From Acytostelium subglobosum LB1 (lineage: Eukaryota; Evosea; Eumycetozoa; Acytosteliales; Acytosteliaceae), in assembly GCF_000787575.1 (NCBI RefSeq), contig NW_012236530.1, positions 1,184,734 to 1,248,733 of the forward strand: a stretch of 64,000 bases of DNA, in the 5' to 3' direction. A model generated the notes under the pieces. The model was not told the DNA's origin, ran no database searches, and saw nothing but the letters and a program-made list of their open reading frames with translations. Of the stretch, positions 1 through 10,396 are shown one piece after another. The translations under genes were made by a program, and so were the position numbers. Within the stretch, counting starts at the first letter, position 1, and each line of letters opens with the position of its first letter.

Positions 1-1897
1 GTATGATTCAGTCTCAGCATTCCCAGATAGTGATCAATCAAAGATGAAGGAGGCAGAAGAAGAGTACAAACAACAAGTGGCCGCAGTCAATCGATATCAA
101 GCACTATTCCACAATGAGAAGTTACCAAAGATACAGAATGTATGTTTGATTGATTGATCATGACCTGAGGGATGAGGTTGAGGCTGGAATAGTTCCAGCC
201 TCGGCCCCCAACACCTACACTCACTCACAATCACTTCCCCCTAGGACTTTCAACGATTGGAGACAATGAGGATGCAGAGAATGAAGACAAACTTGAAGAA
301 GTATGTTGGAGAATGGGAGACATTCCCACAAAAGTTGTCATTGTCGATGAAGGCCTCGGAGGACTCGGTCAACGCGATTGATACAAAGAAGGACATTATG
401 ACTTTTGTTCATTTTAACAAGTCGTTGAACAATCAGTGGCCAGACTTCATCTTTGAACAATGCGACAAGAAGAAGAAGAATAGTGGTTGGCGATCGACAG
501 TGGCCGCACTCAAGAATGTTGGAGGTGGCAGCAGCGCCGGCCAGCCCGCGCCCAGCCACAAGGACTTGATGAACTCGTACGTGCCCAACACACAGAAGCA
601 GGACGCGTCAAATAACCACCCGAACGCCGTGTTTGGCGTGGCGCTGGCCGATGTGATGGAGAAGCAGCGCACGAGATTCCCCGACTTCAACGTGCCCTAC
701 GTGCTGGTGTTGCTCGTCAGCCAGATCAAACAGCTCAATGGCCTGCAGACCGAGGGCATCTTCCGCATACCCGGTCACAACGCCGACGTCATTGCCATCA
801 AGAAGCGCTTCAACGAGGGCGACTACACACTGGCTGAGAACAACGTGCACACGGTCACCTCGACGCTCAAGGCATTCATGCGCGAGATGCCCCAGGCGCT
901 CATCCCCGACGCCATGTACGAGGCGTTTGTCTCGTGTGACACGGGCACAGAGATGGCCAACGTCGTCCAGAAGCTGGCGCCCGTCAACCAGCGCTGTCTC
1001 ACTTACATGTCGCACTTTTTGAAGGAGCTGACACTGCCCGAGAACGTGCAGCACAGCAAGATGACTATTGACAACATGTCCATATCATTCGCGCCCTCAC
1101 TCCTGCGATGCAGCAACCCCGAACTCTTCATGACCAACATTGAGCGCGAGAAGAACTTCATTCGCGTGCTGATCGAAGCGCATGCCGAGCTGTTGGAAGC
1201 GTTCCCACTCAAACTTGGCGGCTTGGACTCGGTCGGCAGCGGTGGCGGCGGTGGTGGCGGGTCAACATACTCGGCGCCCCTCGATCGATCAGGTCCGCCT
1301 CCATTGGCGCGCACATATAAGGAGAGGAGCGATACAGTTACTGCAGCGTCGCCCCCACCACTGGCTTCCTACCACCCACTGACATCATCATATGACGACT
1401 ATCAATACCCTGCCGCAGCCTCTGCCGCGGCGCACTCACCCCAACCACCACCCCTTTCATCCATGTCCTCGGATCAATCACCTTCCAGGCCACTGCCTGC
1501 GCCGCGACAGATGCCAGTGCCTGTGCCGCGACAAATGCCTGTGCCAGTGCCATCCCAAGGTCAAGGACATGGTCAAAATCTAAACAGAAGCCTAAACAAA
1601 CAACAAACACAGGCACTACAGCAACAGTCATCATCACCTCCACCTTTATCCTCATCACCAATAGACGCACCACCAAGAGTCAGGCCACCACGTCCACCCA
1701 ATGCGCCAACAGTCAATGGCGAACATCACAACACACCCACCAACAACAACAACACATCTGGCGGACCACCACCACCACTGCGCTCACCAGACAAAGGAGG
1801 CGCTGCCATGTCACCGCCACCTCTAGCGCCAGTTGATCGCGAAAGGAAATTCAGTATATTCTCCAACTTGCCACCACCTCCAACCATGCCACATTAG
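1..1897 (+). CDS. F-BAR / RhoGAP protein with proline-rich tail (5' end missing)
   Basis: The visible part has two exons, up to 139 and 245-1897, separated by a 105-nt intron (GTATGT...CTAG) and joined in frame. The upstream exon and about the first 70 residues of the second form an alpha-helical F-BAR end (KMKEAEEEYKQQVAAV, then DFQRLETMRMQRMK...NQWPDFIFEQCD). A RhoGAP domain lies at roughly 620-1200, with the arginine finger in GIFRIPG (codon near 764-766). The tail (1240-1890) is rich in Pro, Ser and Gln and repeats PPPL(A/S) about six times. By family (srGAP/MEGAP-like F-BAR RhoGAPs) it should bind curved membrane and switch off Rac/Rho GTPases. No SH3 domain follows the GAP domain, unlike srGAPs; the Pro-rich tail may instead recruit SH3 or EVH1 partners (inference). 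The N-terminus lies outside the window. Confidence 0.9.
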
Positions 1898-2148
1898 AAT
1901 AACTACCACCACATTATTATTATTATTATTATTATTATATTATATCATATTTAAGCATAATCTCCTACTACATTGTAATAAATTAAGTTGATTGGATGAA
2001 CCCAAAACTTGTAAATCCAAGTTCCACATAAAATTAATCATCATTTATACATCATAAACTTATGCTCCTAGGTATTACACATAAGTTTATTCATTCATTC
2101 AATCATTTATTCATTCTGATTTAATATCCAGAAATAATATTATTACAA
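1898..2148. other. AT-rich 3' flank and spacer
   Basis: Contains an (ATT)n run straight after the RhoGAP stop, AT-rich 3' UTR-like sequence and a (TCAT)n tract before the microORF. No further gene seen. Confidence 0.6.
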
Positions 2149-2283
2149 ATGATTATCCATACCAATATTAAATGTCCAGATTGTGGTAAACAAACAGTTG
2201 ATAATATTATGGAACAATCTACTATTATAAATATTCTTAAAGGTTACTTCCATTGCAATTCATGTGGAATGGACTGGAAATGA
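2149..2283 (+). CDS. 44-aa zinc-ribbon microprotein
   Basis: A single ATG-started ORF of 45 codons. It carries two knuckles: KCPDCGK near residues 8-14 and FHCNSCGMDW near residues 34-43. The spacing (CPDC, 23 residues, CNSC) fits a rubredoxin-like or zinc-ribbon fold binding one zinc ion. Codons are AT-rich, and the ORF sits in otherwise AT-rich spacer between the RhoGAP gene and CYRI, both on the same strand. I do not recognise the family. Function is unknown; nucleic-acid or protein binding is usual for such ribbons. It could be a real small gene or the last exon of something larger, but the four ordered cysteines and the Trp near the end are unlikely by chance. Confidence 0.5.
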   Translation: MIIHTNIKCPDCGKQTVDNIMEQSTIINILKGYFHCNSCGMDWK

Positions 2284-2701
2284 GGTGATATCCCTCACCA
2301 TCATTTGATATATATCCCAAAGTAATCAATTAAACTATTAAACTAAAAAATAAATAAACTATTTTAATCAACTTGATCCATTTTGAGTACTACCCCCCAC
2401 CATCAACAAACAAACACCGTTATTTTTTTCAAACTTGTGTGGATGTATCTGATCAACACTTAAATTTATATTTATAAATACACACACTGAAACAGAGATA
2501 TACTTACTTACTTATTTATATATTTATACCAAACTCTGTATTATCTATCATAGAGTTAAAGAGATAGAAATAGTCATAACAGCAACAGCAACAGCAACAT
2601 AATCAAACAAGACGACAAGATATCATCATTCATTCATTCATTCATTTAGACTTTGAACTTTGAAAGATATATAATCAACAACAACAACAACAACAACTAC
2701 A
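2284..2701 (+). promoter_or_regulatory. Upstream region of CYRI
   Basis: AT-rich spacer with TATA-like stretches near 2465-2525, followed by a purine/CAACAA leader (2580-2700) typical of dictyostelid 5' UTRs. No ORF of note. Confidence 0.4.
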
Positions 2702-3990
2702 ATGGGTCAACTACTGAGCTTTATCAATGGAACAGATCATGCTGAGCAGATATTCATTGACTTTGAGAGTAATGATCATTAGTCACATCAATCACCTCAA
2801 CATGCATGCATTCAATCATACTTACTTTGTTGAACAAACGAACAACAACAACAACAATTAGACGCTCAACCATCGGAGGAGGAGAAGGTACTTCATCAGA
2901 CAGTGGGTGAGGTGTTGAACAAGGGTCCAGAGATACTTCAGAAGCTCACGACATACACTGGATGCAATGAGTATATTAGAAGAGCGATTACCAACCCTGG
3001 CCCAGACACTGAGGAGACGGCTTGGGAGCACGTGCTGCCTGCAGTCGACATCTTGCAGGAGTTCTACGACTATTCATTGCTGCTGGAGGGTTGCTTCCCC
3101 AAGCTGCTCGTGGCACTGTGCAAGGACGATCCAAAGATCAGTCTCTCCAACAAACAAGCTCTTGCCAAGCAGCTGGCCGACGTATTCGACTTTGTTCTGC
3201 GATTCGACGATGCCAAGATGGTCAATCCAGCGATCCAGAACGACTTCTCATATTACCGTCGCACATTGAACAGAATGAAGCTCACCAAGAAGGACTCAAA
3301 CATCAAGATTCGCGATGAGTTGGCAAACAGAATGTCATTGTTCTTTGCCTACCCAACACCAATGATGAAGGTGCTCAGTGAAACTACTGCCAAGTTCCTT
3401 CAAACTGTAATATCACCCAGCAGCATCATCATCCTCCTCATCGTCAGTTACTGACATCCTCATCACAATATTAGGAAACCACTGTGCCTAGAGATCACGT
3501 AACAACTTCGCTGGCGACAATGGCCAACGTTTGCCATGACATGGTGGACAAGAAGAAGTAAGCAACAACGAGATCATATGACCAATCGACATATCACTTC
3601 GCGGACACTAATCATCATACTCTTACTTCACTTCAGGTTCAACAACAATGAGATCAATATGTTCTGTTTGAGAGCTATGGTTGGCTCCATCATTCTGTTC
3701 GATCACATACATCCAGCAGGCGCCTTTATAAAGAAGTCATCGATCAATGTAATATTCGCCAATCAATCCAAAACGACAACAATGACAGACATGATCATGT
3801 GACTAACTCTGATGACCCTCCTCCACCCCATTAAACCAATCACCAGATCAAAGGATGTATTGTCACTCTCAAGGATCACAACACAAACTCATTGACAGAT
3901 GGTCTGCTGAACGCTCTAAGATTTACGACGATACACTTGAACGATCCAGAAACGCCAGGTTCCATCAAACAGTTGTTATTGCTCGATTAG
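2702..3990 (+). CDS. cyri: CYRI (FAM49) Rac1-binding inhibitor of Scar/WAVE
   Basis: Five exons (2702-2768, 2862-3406, 3475-3557, 3637-3748, 3847-3990) join in phase to give 316 aa, close to the family length of about 320. The N-terminus MGQLLSF has Gly2, as in the N-myristoylated animal proteins. The CYRIP/DUF1394 domain fills the protein. The Rac-binding surface [12 protein letters not shown] carries the double arginine conserved in CYRI-B, and the C-terminal half ends [15 protein letters not shown]. Known role of the family: it binds active Rac1 at the plasma membrane and competes with the Scar/WAVE complex, limiting lamellipod and pseudopod spread and shaping macropinosomes. The first intron splits the FEN/AQP codon. 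Identification is very firm. Confidence 0.96.
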
Positions 3991-4544
3991 ATTATCCAAC
4001 TCACCGCCAAACTATCATCAACTCTTCTCCACCTATCAATCTCTTTCCGCCTCAACCATCCATTCATCAACACTCCTCTCTTTAATCATCAATCCATCCA
4101 TCCATCAACACATCCATACTATCCTCCTCCATCCATTATTCTTCATTCACATTATCATGTTCAAAGGAATTAAATTAGTGTCCACCAGTTGTAAACTATT
4201 CCCTCCAACAAGGTCACAAGGACACTTTGAAATCAAACAACTAGACCATGAGAGTGATTAGTCGATCACAGTGAATGGCAAGAGAGCTGGATGATTGATT
4301 GGGGGTGAGGAAGCGAGGTGTTTGGTAGTCTTTATTATTCTTTTTTGTTTATCTGATGTTTATGTCTTTTTTTTTTCTTCTTTGTTGCCTGACTGATACT
4401 CGCTCTTGTCGTAGTTGGGTACGTGGGTCGGAGGAAGAGCGAGTGTTGGTAAGGGAGGCAGTCAGCCCATGGGGGCATGTGGGGCAGGGAGCATGTTCAG
4501 TTGAATAGGGAGCAGAACGACTGAACTGAACAGATCTGGTCGTC
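3991..4544. other. Convergent intergenic region
   Basis: Holds the 3' ends of CYRI (+) and the PNRC-motif gene (-). Contains (CATC)n repeats near 4085-4110 and a T-rich run near 4370-4385. No gene seen. Confidence 0.6.
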
Positions 4545-5462
4545 TTAGTATTCGGAGCATGATACAGTCGGTGTAATGTTTAGTAGCCTTCTGAGGTCGA
4601 AGGTCATGGACTGGAGGTCGGGGACAGTCTGGTGTTGGTTCTGGAAGTCCTCAAAGTTTGGTAGTGGGAGCGAGCTGGGTGGCGGCGAGTTGTTAAACGC
4701 ACCACCTGCCCAACATGATGATTGGGGCGATGAAACTCTCTTTGGAGAGTCACTTCCGCGAGTTGGAAGCGATGCGTTCATCTTGCCCATCGATTGTGTT
4801 GGTGTTGATTGTTGGTGGGAGAATGCTGGCTTGTTCTTCTTTGGTGTAGAACTGTCGATAGAGGGTGCGGCATCTGATATCTTACTGATGGTGGCTGGTG
4901 TCAGCAGGAACTCATCATCCATTTCAGTTTGAGGAGTGACCTGTGGTGCGATTAAAGATGAAGGTGAAGATTGGAGGAGTTGGATTGGGACCTTGTGCAT
5001 TTGTTGTTGTTGCTGCTGTTGTTGCTTTGGAGAGCTCTGCTTCAGAGTCTTTAAGCTGGTCTCGTCACGTTGGTTGGTGTTGTTGCTGTTTGGGGTTCCG
5101 TAGGTTTGTTGGATTGGTCTCCTCCTTTGTGGGGATGCCCTGCTGCTACTGTTGTTGAGTGCAGGCTTCTTCATTTTCAGCTCATCGTGTGTAGACATGA
5201 TAAAGTATCCCTCCTGGAAATCTCCAACGTCTGTCTTGGCAACAACTGCCTCACTGAATTTGTCATAATCGATACGATGTATGGCCAATTGTTTAGAATA
5301 TGATAGGGAAGGGGTGGTGGTTGGGTAAGACGATATATACCTGAATGATGCTCGTTTAACAGGGGACGTTGATGGTGAAGTATTGTTGTTATTCCTTCTT
5401 GGTGTCCGTTTCTCCATCAGAGAACTACTGCTATTACTGCTACTGCTGTTGTTGTTGTTCAT
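4545..5462 (-). CDS. PNRC/Edc1-motif protein, likely mRNA decapping enhancer
   Basis: Single-exon ORF. The first in-frame ATG is at 5462, giving 305 aa; a TTG 33 nt upstream is also in frame but unlikely to be used. Most of the protein is disordered and rich in Asn, Ser, Gln and Pro, with a Q8 run. The tell-tale part is the C-terminus (about residues 245-290): CWAGGAFNNSPPPSSLPLPNF, written here in pieces as CWAGGAF, then SPPPSSLPLPNF, followed by DLRRLLNI. This matches the proline-rich nuclear receptor coactivator (PNRC) motif of human PNRC2 and yeast Edc1, which binds the Dcp1 EVH1 domain and activates Dcp2. The trailing DLRRLL helix also occurs in plant relatives. Inferred role: cytoplasmic decapping and mRNA decay, P-body linked. 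A small conserved patch (HRIDYDKFSEAVVAKTDVGDF) lies near residues 60-85. Confidence 0.75.
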   Translation of the reverse strand: MNNNNSSSSNSSSSLMEKRTPRRNNNNTSPSTSPVKRASFRYISSYPTTTPSLSYSKQLAIHRIDYDKFSEAVVAKTDVGDFQEGYFIMSTHDELKMKKPALNNSSSRASPQRRRPIQQTYGTPNSNNTNQRDETSLKTLKQSSPKQQQQQQQQMHKVPIQLLQSSPSSLIAPQVTPQTEMDDEFLLTPATISKISDAAPSIDSSTPKKNKPAFSHQQSTPTQSMGKMNASLPTRGSDSPKRVSSPQSSCWAGGAFNNSPPPSSLPLPNFEDFQNQHQTVPDLQSMTFDLRRLLNITPTVSCSEY

Positions 5463-6709
5463 TGTTGTTGTAATGTAGGGGATATGTATATACAATTATA
5501 TAAATGTGAGGTATGTAAACGAAGATATTGATGTTGATTATACAGTATTATCCTTTTAAAAAAAAGTCAGATAACTACTGTTATGAATATAGATTGATAA
5601 TGTAAGTGTTGTAGATTGTAGGAAATAGTTATAATATAGAGATTGTTGTTGTTATAGGGTCATAATACGACTTCTAATTGAACTTGTAATGTAGATGATG
5701 TTTGGTAAAGGTAAAGGTAAAGGTAACGTATAATTAATAAATACAAATACAACTTCTTCTTCTTCTCTTTTCTTCTTGTTGCTATTGAACTAAACTAAAC
5801 TAATTAATTATTGTTTGATATATTAAATTAAATAAAGTTATAAATATGTGTCAATGTTGTTTGTTAGTTAGTTAGAGACGTTGTTCATTCATAAGCTTAG
5901 TAATATAAGAGCAGTGAGTTATATGTATATGTATATAAGTATGTATGTGTAAGTATGCAAATATATATATATGTGTAGTAGTAAGTGCAAGAGTGAGTGA
6001 GAGAATGAAGGTTGGTTGGTTGGCTGAACGGAGGATTGAGTGAGAGTGGTGTGTGTGAGAATGCGATAGAATGAGGTGGTGCGTCAGAGTGTGAGTGAGT
6101 GAGAGAAGTCACCAGAGATCGCGAACTTAATTAAAAATAATTAAATAGTTGGGGTCACACAAAATGGTTTACGAAATTGAAAGACTGACCGTTTTTGGTG
6201 ATAAACTTACCTTTTTGTTTTATTTAATGGTGTGTTCAATAATTCATTAATGAGTGAGGAGGGAAAGATGGAGAGAAAGAGAAAGTGAATGGTTGTGATG
6301 ACTGACTGAATGAATGAATAAATGAATAAATGGATAAATGGATATGATAACGATGTCACTGCTCACTCACTCACTCACTCACTATTGCTATTGCTTCAAT
6401 GTCATCCAACCATCCGTCCACGTACTGCTGCTTTGAGCACACCATTCCATTTGACACACAACACACAACACAATTAAAAACAATCATTTTCCGATCAGCC
6501 AAGTCAGATGAGAGCAATAATCACCTTGTATTATGTGATTGAACAAACATTCATTCAGTCAGTCAATCAGTCAGTTGCATAAACACTCACACACACAAAC
6601 ACACTGTCAACAATCACAACCACTGTGATTGATTGATTCACACAAACACACACACTAGTTTTCTGACAACACATATCCAGACAGACAGCTTGTAACTGGT
6701 TCAGATTCA
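5463..6709. other. Divergent intergenic region rich in short tandem repeats
   Basis: Shared upstream region of the PNRC-motif gene (-) and the SDR (+). Holds (GTAAAG)n near 5705-5725, TA/ATGTAT tracts near 5925-5970, (GTGA)n near 6085-6105, (GAATAAAT)n near 6310-6345 and (ACTC)n near 6360-6385. Open stretches here come from the repeats. No gene seen. Confidence 0.6.
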
Positions 6710-8173
6710 ATGGCGATGACTGCGATTATTATGCCACTGGTCACCCTCTTGATATCTGTCATCTTGTATCATATTAGTAGGTTAGGTTTTGTTTGAACAG
6801 CTTGAATGGATGGATGGATGGATGGATGGTGCATCATATGTCAGAGAGGTAGTTGGCAAGCTTGTCATCGATGAGGTCTGGATTGAATGATTGATTGATT
6901 GCTTGAATGACAGCTTACCGTAATGTGTATGGAGTTGAATGGAGTGATGTCGTTGGTTGATCAATACATGGATGGATGCCAACCATTGGATGAGTATAAT
7001 ATCCATCCGTGGTATTGTCACAATGACTGTTCGTTAGCGATCAATCACTTCCCCTACCCATTCGATATCTTACTTCCATCACCACCGTTCAACTAGCCAA
7101 CGTCCACTCACTCATCCACTCACTTCACTCCACCCAACATTGATTGACATCCTGTCACACCATTCCAATACTCTAATTATAGTACCGCAAATAGTGTTAT
7201 GGATACTGCCCGTACAGGATGTCAAGGTACGTTATGGTGCCAAGTGGGCACTGGTTACTGGCGCATCCTCTGGCATTGGAGAGGAGATTGCCAACAGACT
7301 GGGTAAACAAGGTGTCAATCTTGTGCTGGTCTCTGATCAGGATCAACCACTGACAGCAGTTGCCAACCGTATTCAGCGTGAGTGTCGAGTGACCACCAAG
7401 ACTATCTGCGCGGACCTCTGTACAGACCAGTCGGTGCAGACAATTGCCAGAGAGACCGAGTCCCTTCCAATCAACTTGGTATTCAACAATGCCGGCTATA
7501 TTGTGATGGAGGGATTCCATCAGAGTGACCTCCAGTCCAAGGTTAACAACCTTCACTGCAATGCTGTGGCCGCAGTAAAGATAACTGATGTGTTCTATCG
7601 ACGAATGGTCGAATCCAAGACCAAGGGCGCCATATTCTTTACATCCTCAAGCGTAAGTATTGTTGGCTTTGGTAACATTGTGTGGCCTGTCCACTCACTC
7701 GTGTCACCTCCTAGGTTGCCTCATGTCCTTCACCAAACTCTGCAATATATGCAGCCAGCAAGTCGATGTTGACATCATTCGCAGAGACACTATCGATTGA
7801 GGCGCGACGATTCAACATTGATGTGCTTGCGGTGCAGCCTGGCTATGTGCGCACCAAGATCTTTGACCGCCTCCCCAACTTGTACATTCTCAAGGCATTG
7901 GCATTCATCTCACAGGATCGCTCGGCAGTTGTCGACATGATGTTCAAGAGTGTTGGACGTCTACACTTTGTAGTTGTGGACAGCGGTCCATTTGCTATTG
8001 TTGCCAGCATTGCTCGAAGTATTCTCGGTGGCAATGTCATGACCTTTTTAATATCACTAATCACCAAGTACATCCTCATTGACATGAGGAAGTTCAACGA
8101 GCCACCTTCAAGCAGCAACAGCAGCATCAGCAAGAACAGTAGTAGTGATGGAGACAATCGGAAGAAACGTTGA
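6710..8173 (+). CDS. HSD17B12-type short-chain dehydrogenase/reductase
   Basis: Three exons (6710-6776, 7183-7652, 7715-8173) give 331 aa; all junctions keep phase. The N-terminal 35 residues form membrane anchors (IIMPLVTLLISVILYHI, IVLWILP). The SDR fold follows: cofactor motif TGASSGIGE, NNAG, the Ser of FFTSSS, and catalytic YAASK, whose exon starts at 7715. Layout (N-terminal anchor, then KYG-like GAKWALVTGA) is that of very-long-chain 3-ketoacyl-CoA reductase / 17-beta-hydroxysteroid dehydrogenase 12, an ER enzyme of fatty acid elongation. The tail ends in a basic RKKR, reminiscent of ER-retrieval signals. Substrate is inferred only by family; other membrane SDRs with the same layout exist. 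The first intron (406 nt) is unusually long for this window. Confidence 0.85.
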
Positions 8174-8594
8174 GACATTATTCAATTAACTACATCCATT
8201 GATTCATTCATTCATTCATTCATTGTCTATTAATTCCGTTGCACTCCTCATACATCCCTTATATGACAATGTTTCGAATGAGGGAACGGTCGTCAATAAT
8301 GAGGGATCAATCACAGTCACTGACTATGTCGTATTAAAGTTATTAAAGTTGGAAACAAACAAACTTGTCGCCCTGGGTTCACACTTCTCCCGCTTTGCCA
8401 AGATAAATTGGTTGCCAAACTGAAACTTGGTGTGCGAGGATACATACAATCTATTGTTGTTGGTTGTTATTATTATTGTTATTGTTGTTGCTACACCTGG
8501 TGAATGAAAGAGTATTGAATCAATATCACTTTCAATTTGTTCAATACATATACACATATTATATATATACATCATTCATATAAAACAAAATAAA
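8174..8594. other. Intergenic spacer SDR / Snf7
   Basis: AT-rich with a (TTCA)n run near 8205-8225 and (TTATTG)n near 8465-8490. Ends in the TA-rich leader of the Snf7 gene. No gene seen. Confidence 0.55.
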
Positions 8595-9407
8595 ATGTCA
8601 ACAGGAATAATGAAGTTGTTTGGAAAGCCAAAGCCCAATCCTGCTCAGACGCAGGAAACAATATCAAAGTTGAGAACAACAATAGATATGTTGGAGAAGA
8701 GAAGGAACTTCCTCCAACAGAAGGCAGATAGTAAAGAAGCTGAAGCCAAGCAATTTGTTGCCAAGAAAAAGAAGAGAGGTATGGGCAAGAATGATTGAAT
8801 GAATGAGTGAATATAATAATAATAACTAACGTTTGATTGATTGATTGATTGATTCTAATAGAGGCACTGTTATGTTTGAAACATAGGAATGTATATCAGA
8901 ATGAAGTTAACAAGTTAAATGGCACCTACGATACATTGAATACCCAGATATTCGCATTGGAGAATGGAGTAATGAATGAGGTGATTATGGGCTCGATGAG
9001 AAGTGGGGCTGAGCAACTGAAGGTCCTCCAGAATAATCTCACCGTCGAGAAGGTTGAGACCATCTTTGACGACATTGAGGAGACGTTTGCTGTACAGGAT
9101 GAGTTATCGAGGGCAATGAGCCAACCCATGGGCTCCCAAGTAGACGAAGATGATCTGTTAGCAGAACTTGAGGAAATGGAGAAAGAAGAACTCGAATCAC
9201 ATCTGTCAACCGTCAAGGCTCCACCATCCAGAGAGCCTGTTATTAGAGAGGCACCAATTACATGTAAGTATTAATTGATTGATAGATGGATGATGTGGAC
9301 GATCAGGTACTAATATATTTATAGTCCCATCCGCATCCAAAGTTAGACCACAAATCTCGGAAGAGGACGCAGAGTATAGAGCCCTTGAAGAGAGTTTGCT
9401 TATGTAG
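8595..9407 (+). CDS. vps32: ESCRT-III subunit Snf7/CHMP4 (Vps32)
   Basis: Three exons (8595-8778, 8862-9263, 9325-9407) give 222 aa, the usual CHMP4 length. The N-terminus MSTGIMKLFGKPK is the amphipathic membrane-inserting end. Helices 1-2 are basic (ISKLRTTIDMLEKRRNFLQQK ... AKKKKREALLCLKHR), and the C-terminal half is acidic (DEDDLLAELEEMEKEE). The end, AEYRALEESLLM, can serve as the autoinhibitory/MIM-like helix. Family role: the main filament-forming subunit of ESCRT-III, acting with Vps4 in multivesicular body formation, membrane repair and abscission. Introns carry (GATT)n repeats. Confidence 0.93.
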
Positions 9408-10396
9408 AGAGAGTGATTGGTTGTATCAATGCTGGATAGATATCCAATCAATATCATTCAATCAAAGTGTAAATTAAGAAGAGGGTTTTTCCATATGTAC
9501 TCATCATACTCTATTGTTCCAACTTGGTTATCAAAGTCGACATGACGATATAATAATACAATGTCACAATTTAACAAAATCTTGGGTTGAATAATTATTC
9601 TTTGGCACAAAGATAAGATGGATTGAATGTACCAGACTGGACTGGGTCATTATGGTTGCTTGTGCCAAGAATGATTGGTTACCAAGATAATAATTACAAC
9701 TGTTCATTCATTCATTCATTCCACTGTATCATCAATTATTACCCGATTCATAGGTAGTCGCATCATTGTTCCAATACATTATCGAGACTTTGAAGAGCAA
9801 GTCCCGATCCCGCTCCCATCAATCCCAGATGGCGAACTGCAATGCCTCAATTGGGTACCATTCACCCACATTACTCTAGAGATAGACGAAATTTATTCGT
9901 TGAATTTCAAGTTTGATTGTATCCTCGCACAACCTTATCTCATTCATTTTGATTTAAATGTTTTTATTTGTAAAAATATCACTCTGTGTGAGGAAATACA
10001 TAGTGAGTCATTGAGGTGGAAAAACATGAGAACTGTGTGTGACAGAAATGTGCACAGTGAGTCATCAACAGGACACATACAAATTGCTTTTACACCACTA
10101 ACTTGCGCGAAGGATCGATGGAAGGTCAAGACTCTCTGTTCAACATTCCACCAACACTTCAATATTATCATTATCTAATACTAAATATTTATATTAATAC
10201 ACACATAAATATATAACATATAATAATATATATTATTATCTGTTGTTTATACCAAAAGAAAGAAAAAGGAATTAAAATAATAAGTTAATAATTAATTAAT
10301 TAATTTGTAGAGTAATAGAGAGATAAATAGAAATATAGTTAGAGTTAGAGAGAGTGTGTGCGTGAGAAGAAGGAAGGAACAAACAAACAATATAAT
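9408..10396. other. Intergenic region upstream of the bZIP gene
   Basis: Just under 1 kb of AT-rich DNA. An ATG-less open frame crosses 9675-10178, but its reading is not convincing (see rejected list). The stretch 10200-10390 is TA-rich and reads like a promoter and 5' leader. Confidence 0.5.

Noticed and set aside
2773-2860. Extra coding exon between CYRI exons 1 and 2
   Set aside because: Direct joining of 2768 to 2862 restores the conserved DFENAQP sequence; the segment is intron.
5897-6112. 71-codon minus-strand ORF
   Set aside because: Built from GTGA/ATGT tandem repeats; no coding signature.
9675-10178. Open frame of about 167 codons on the plus strand
   Set aside because: No ATG in frame at the start, no splice-supported upstream exon, and other frames of the same DNA look equally protein-like. 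Kept only as spacer.
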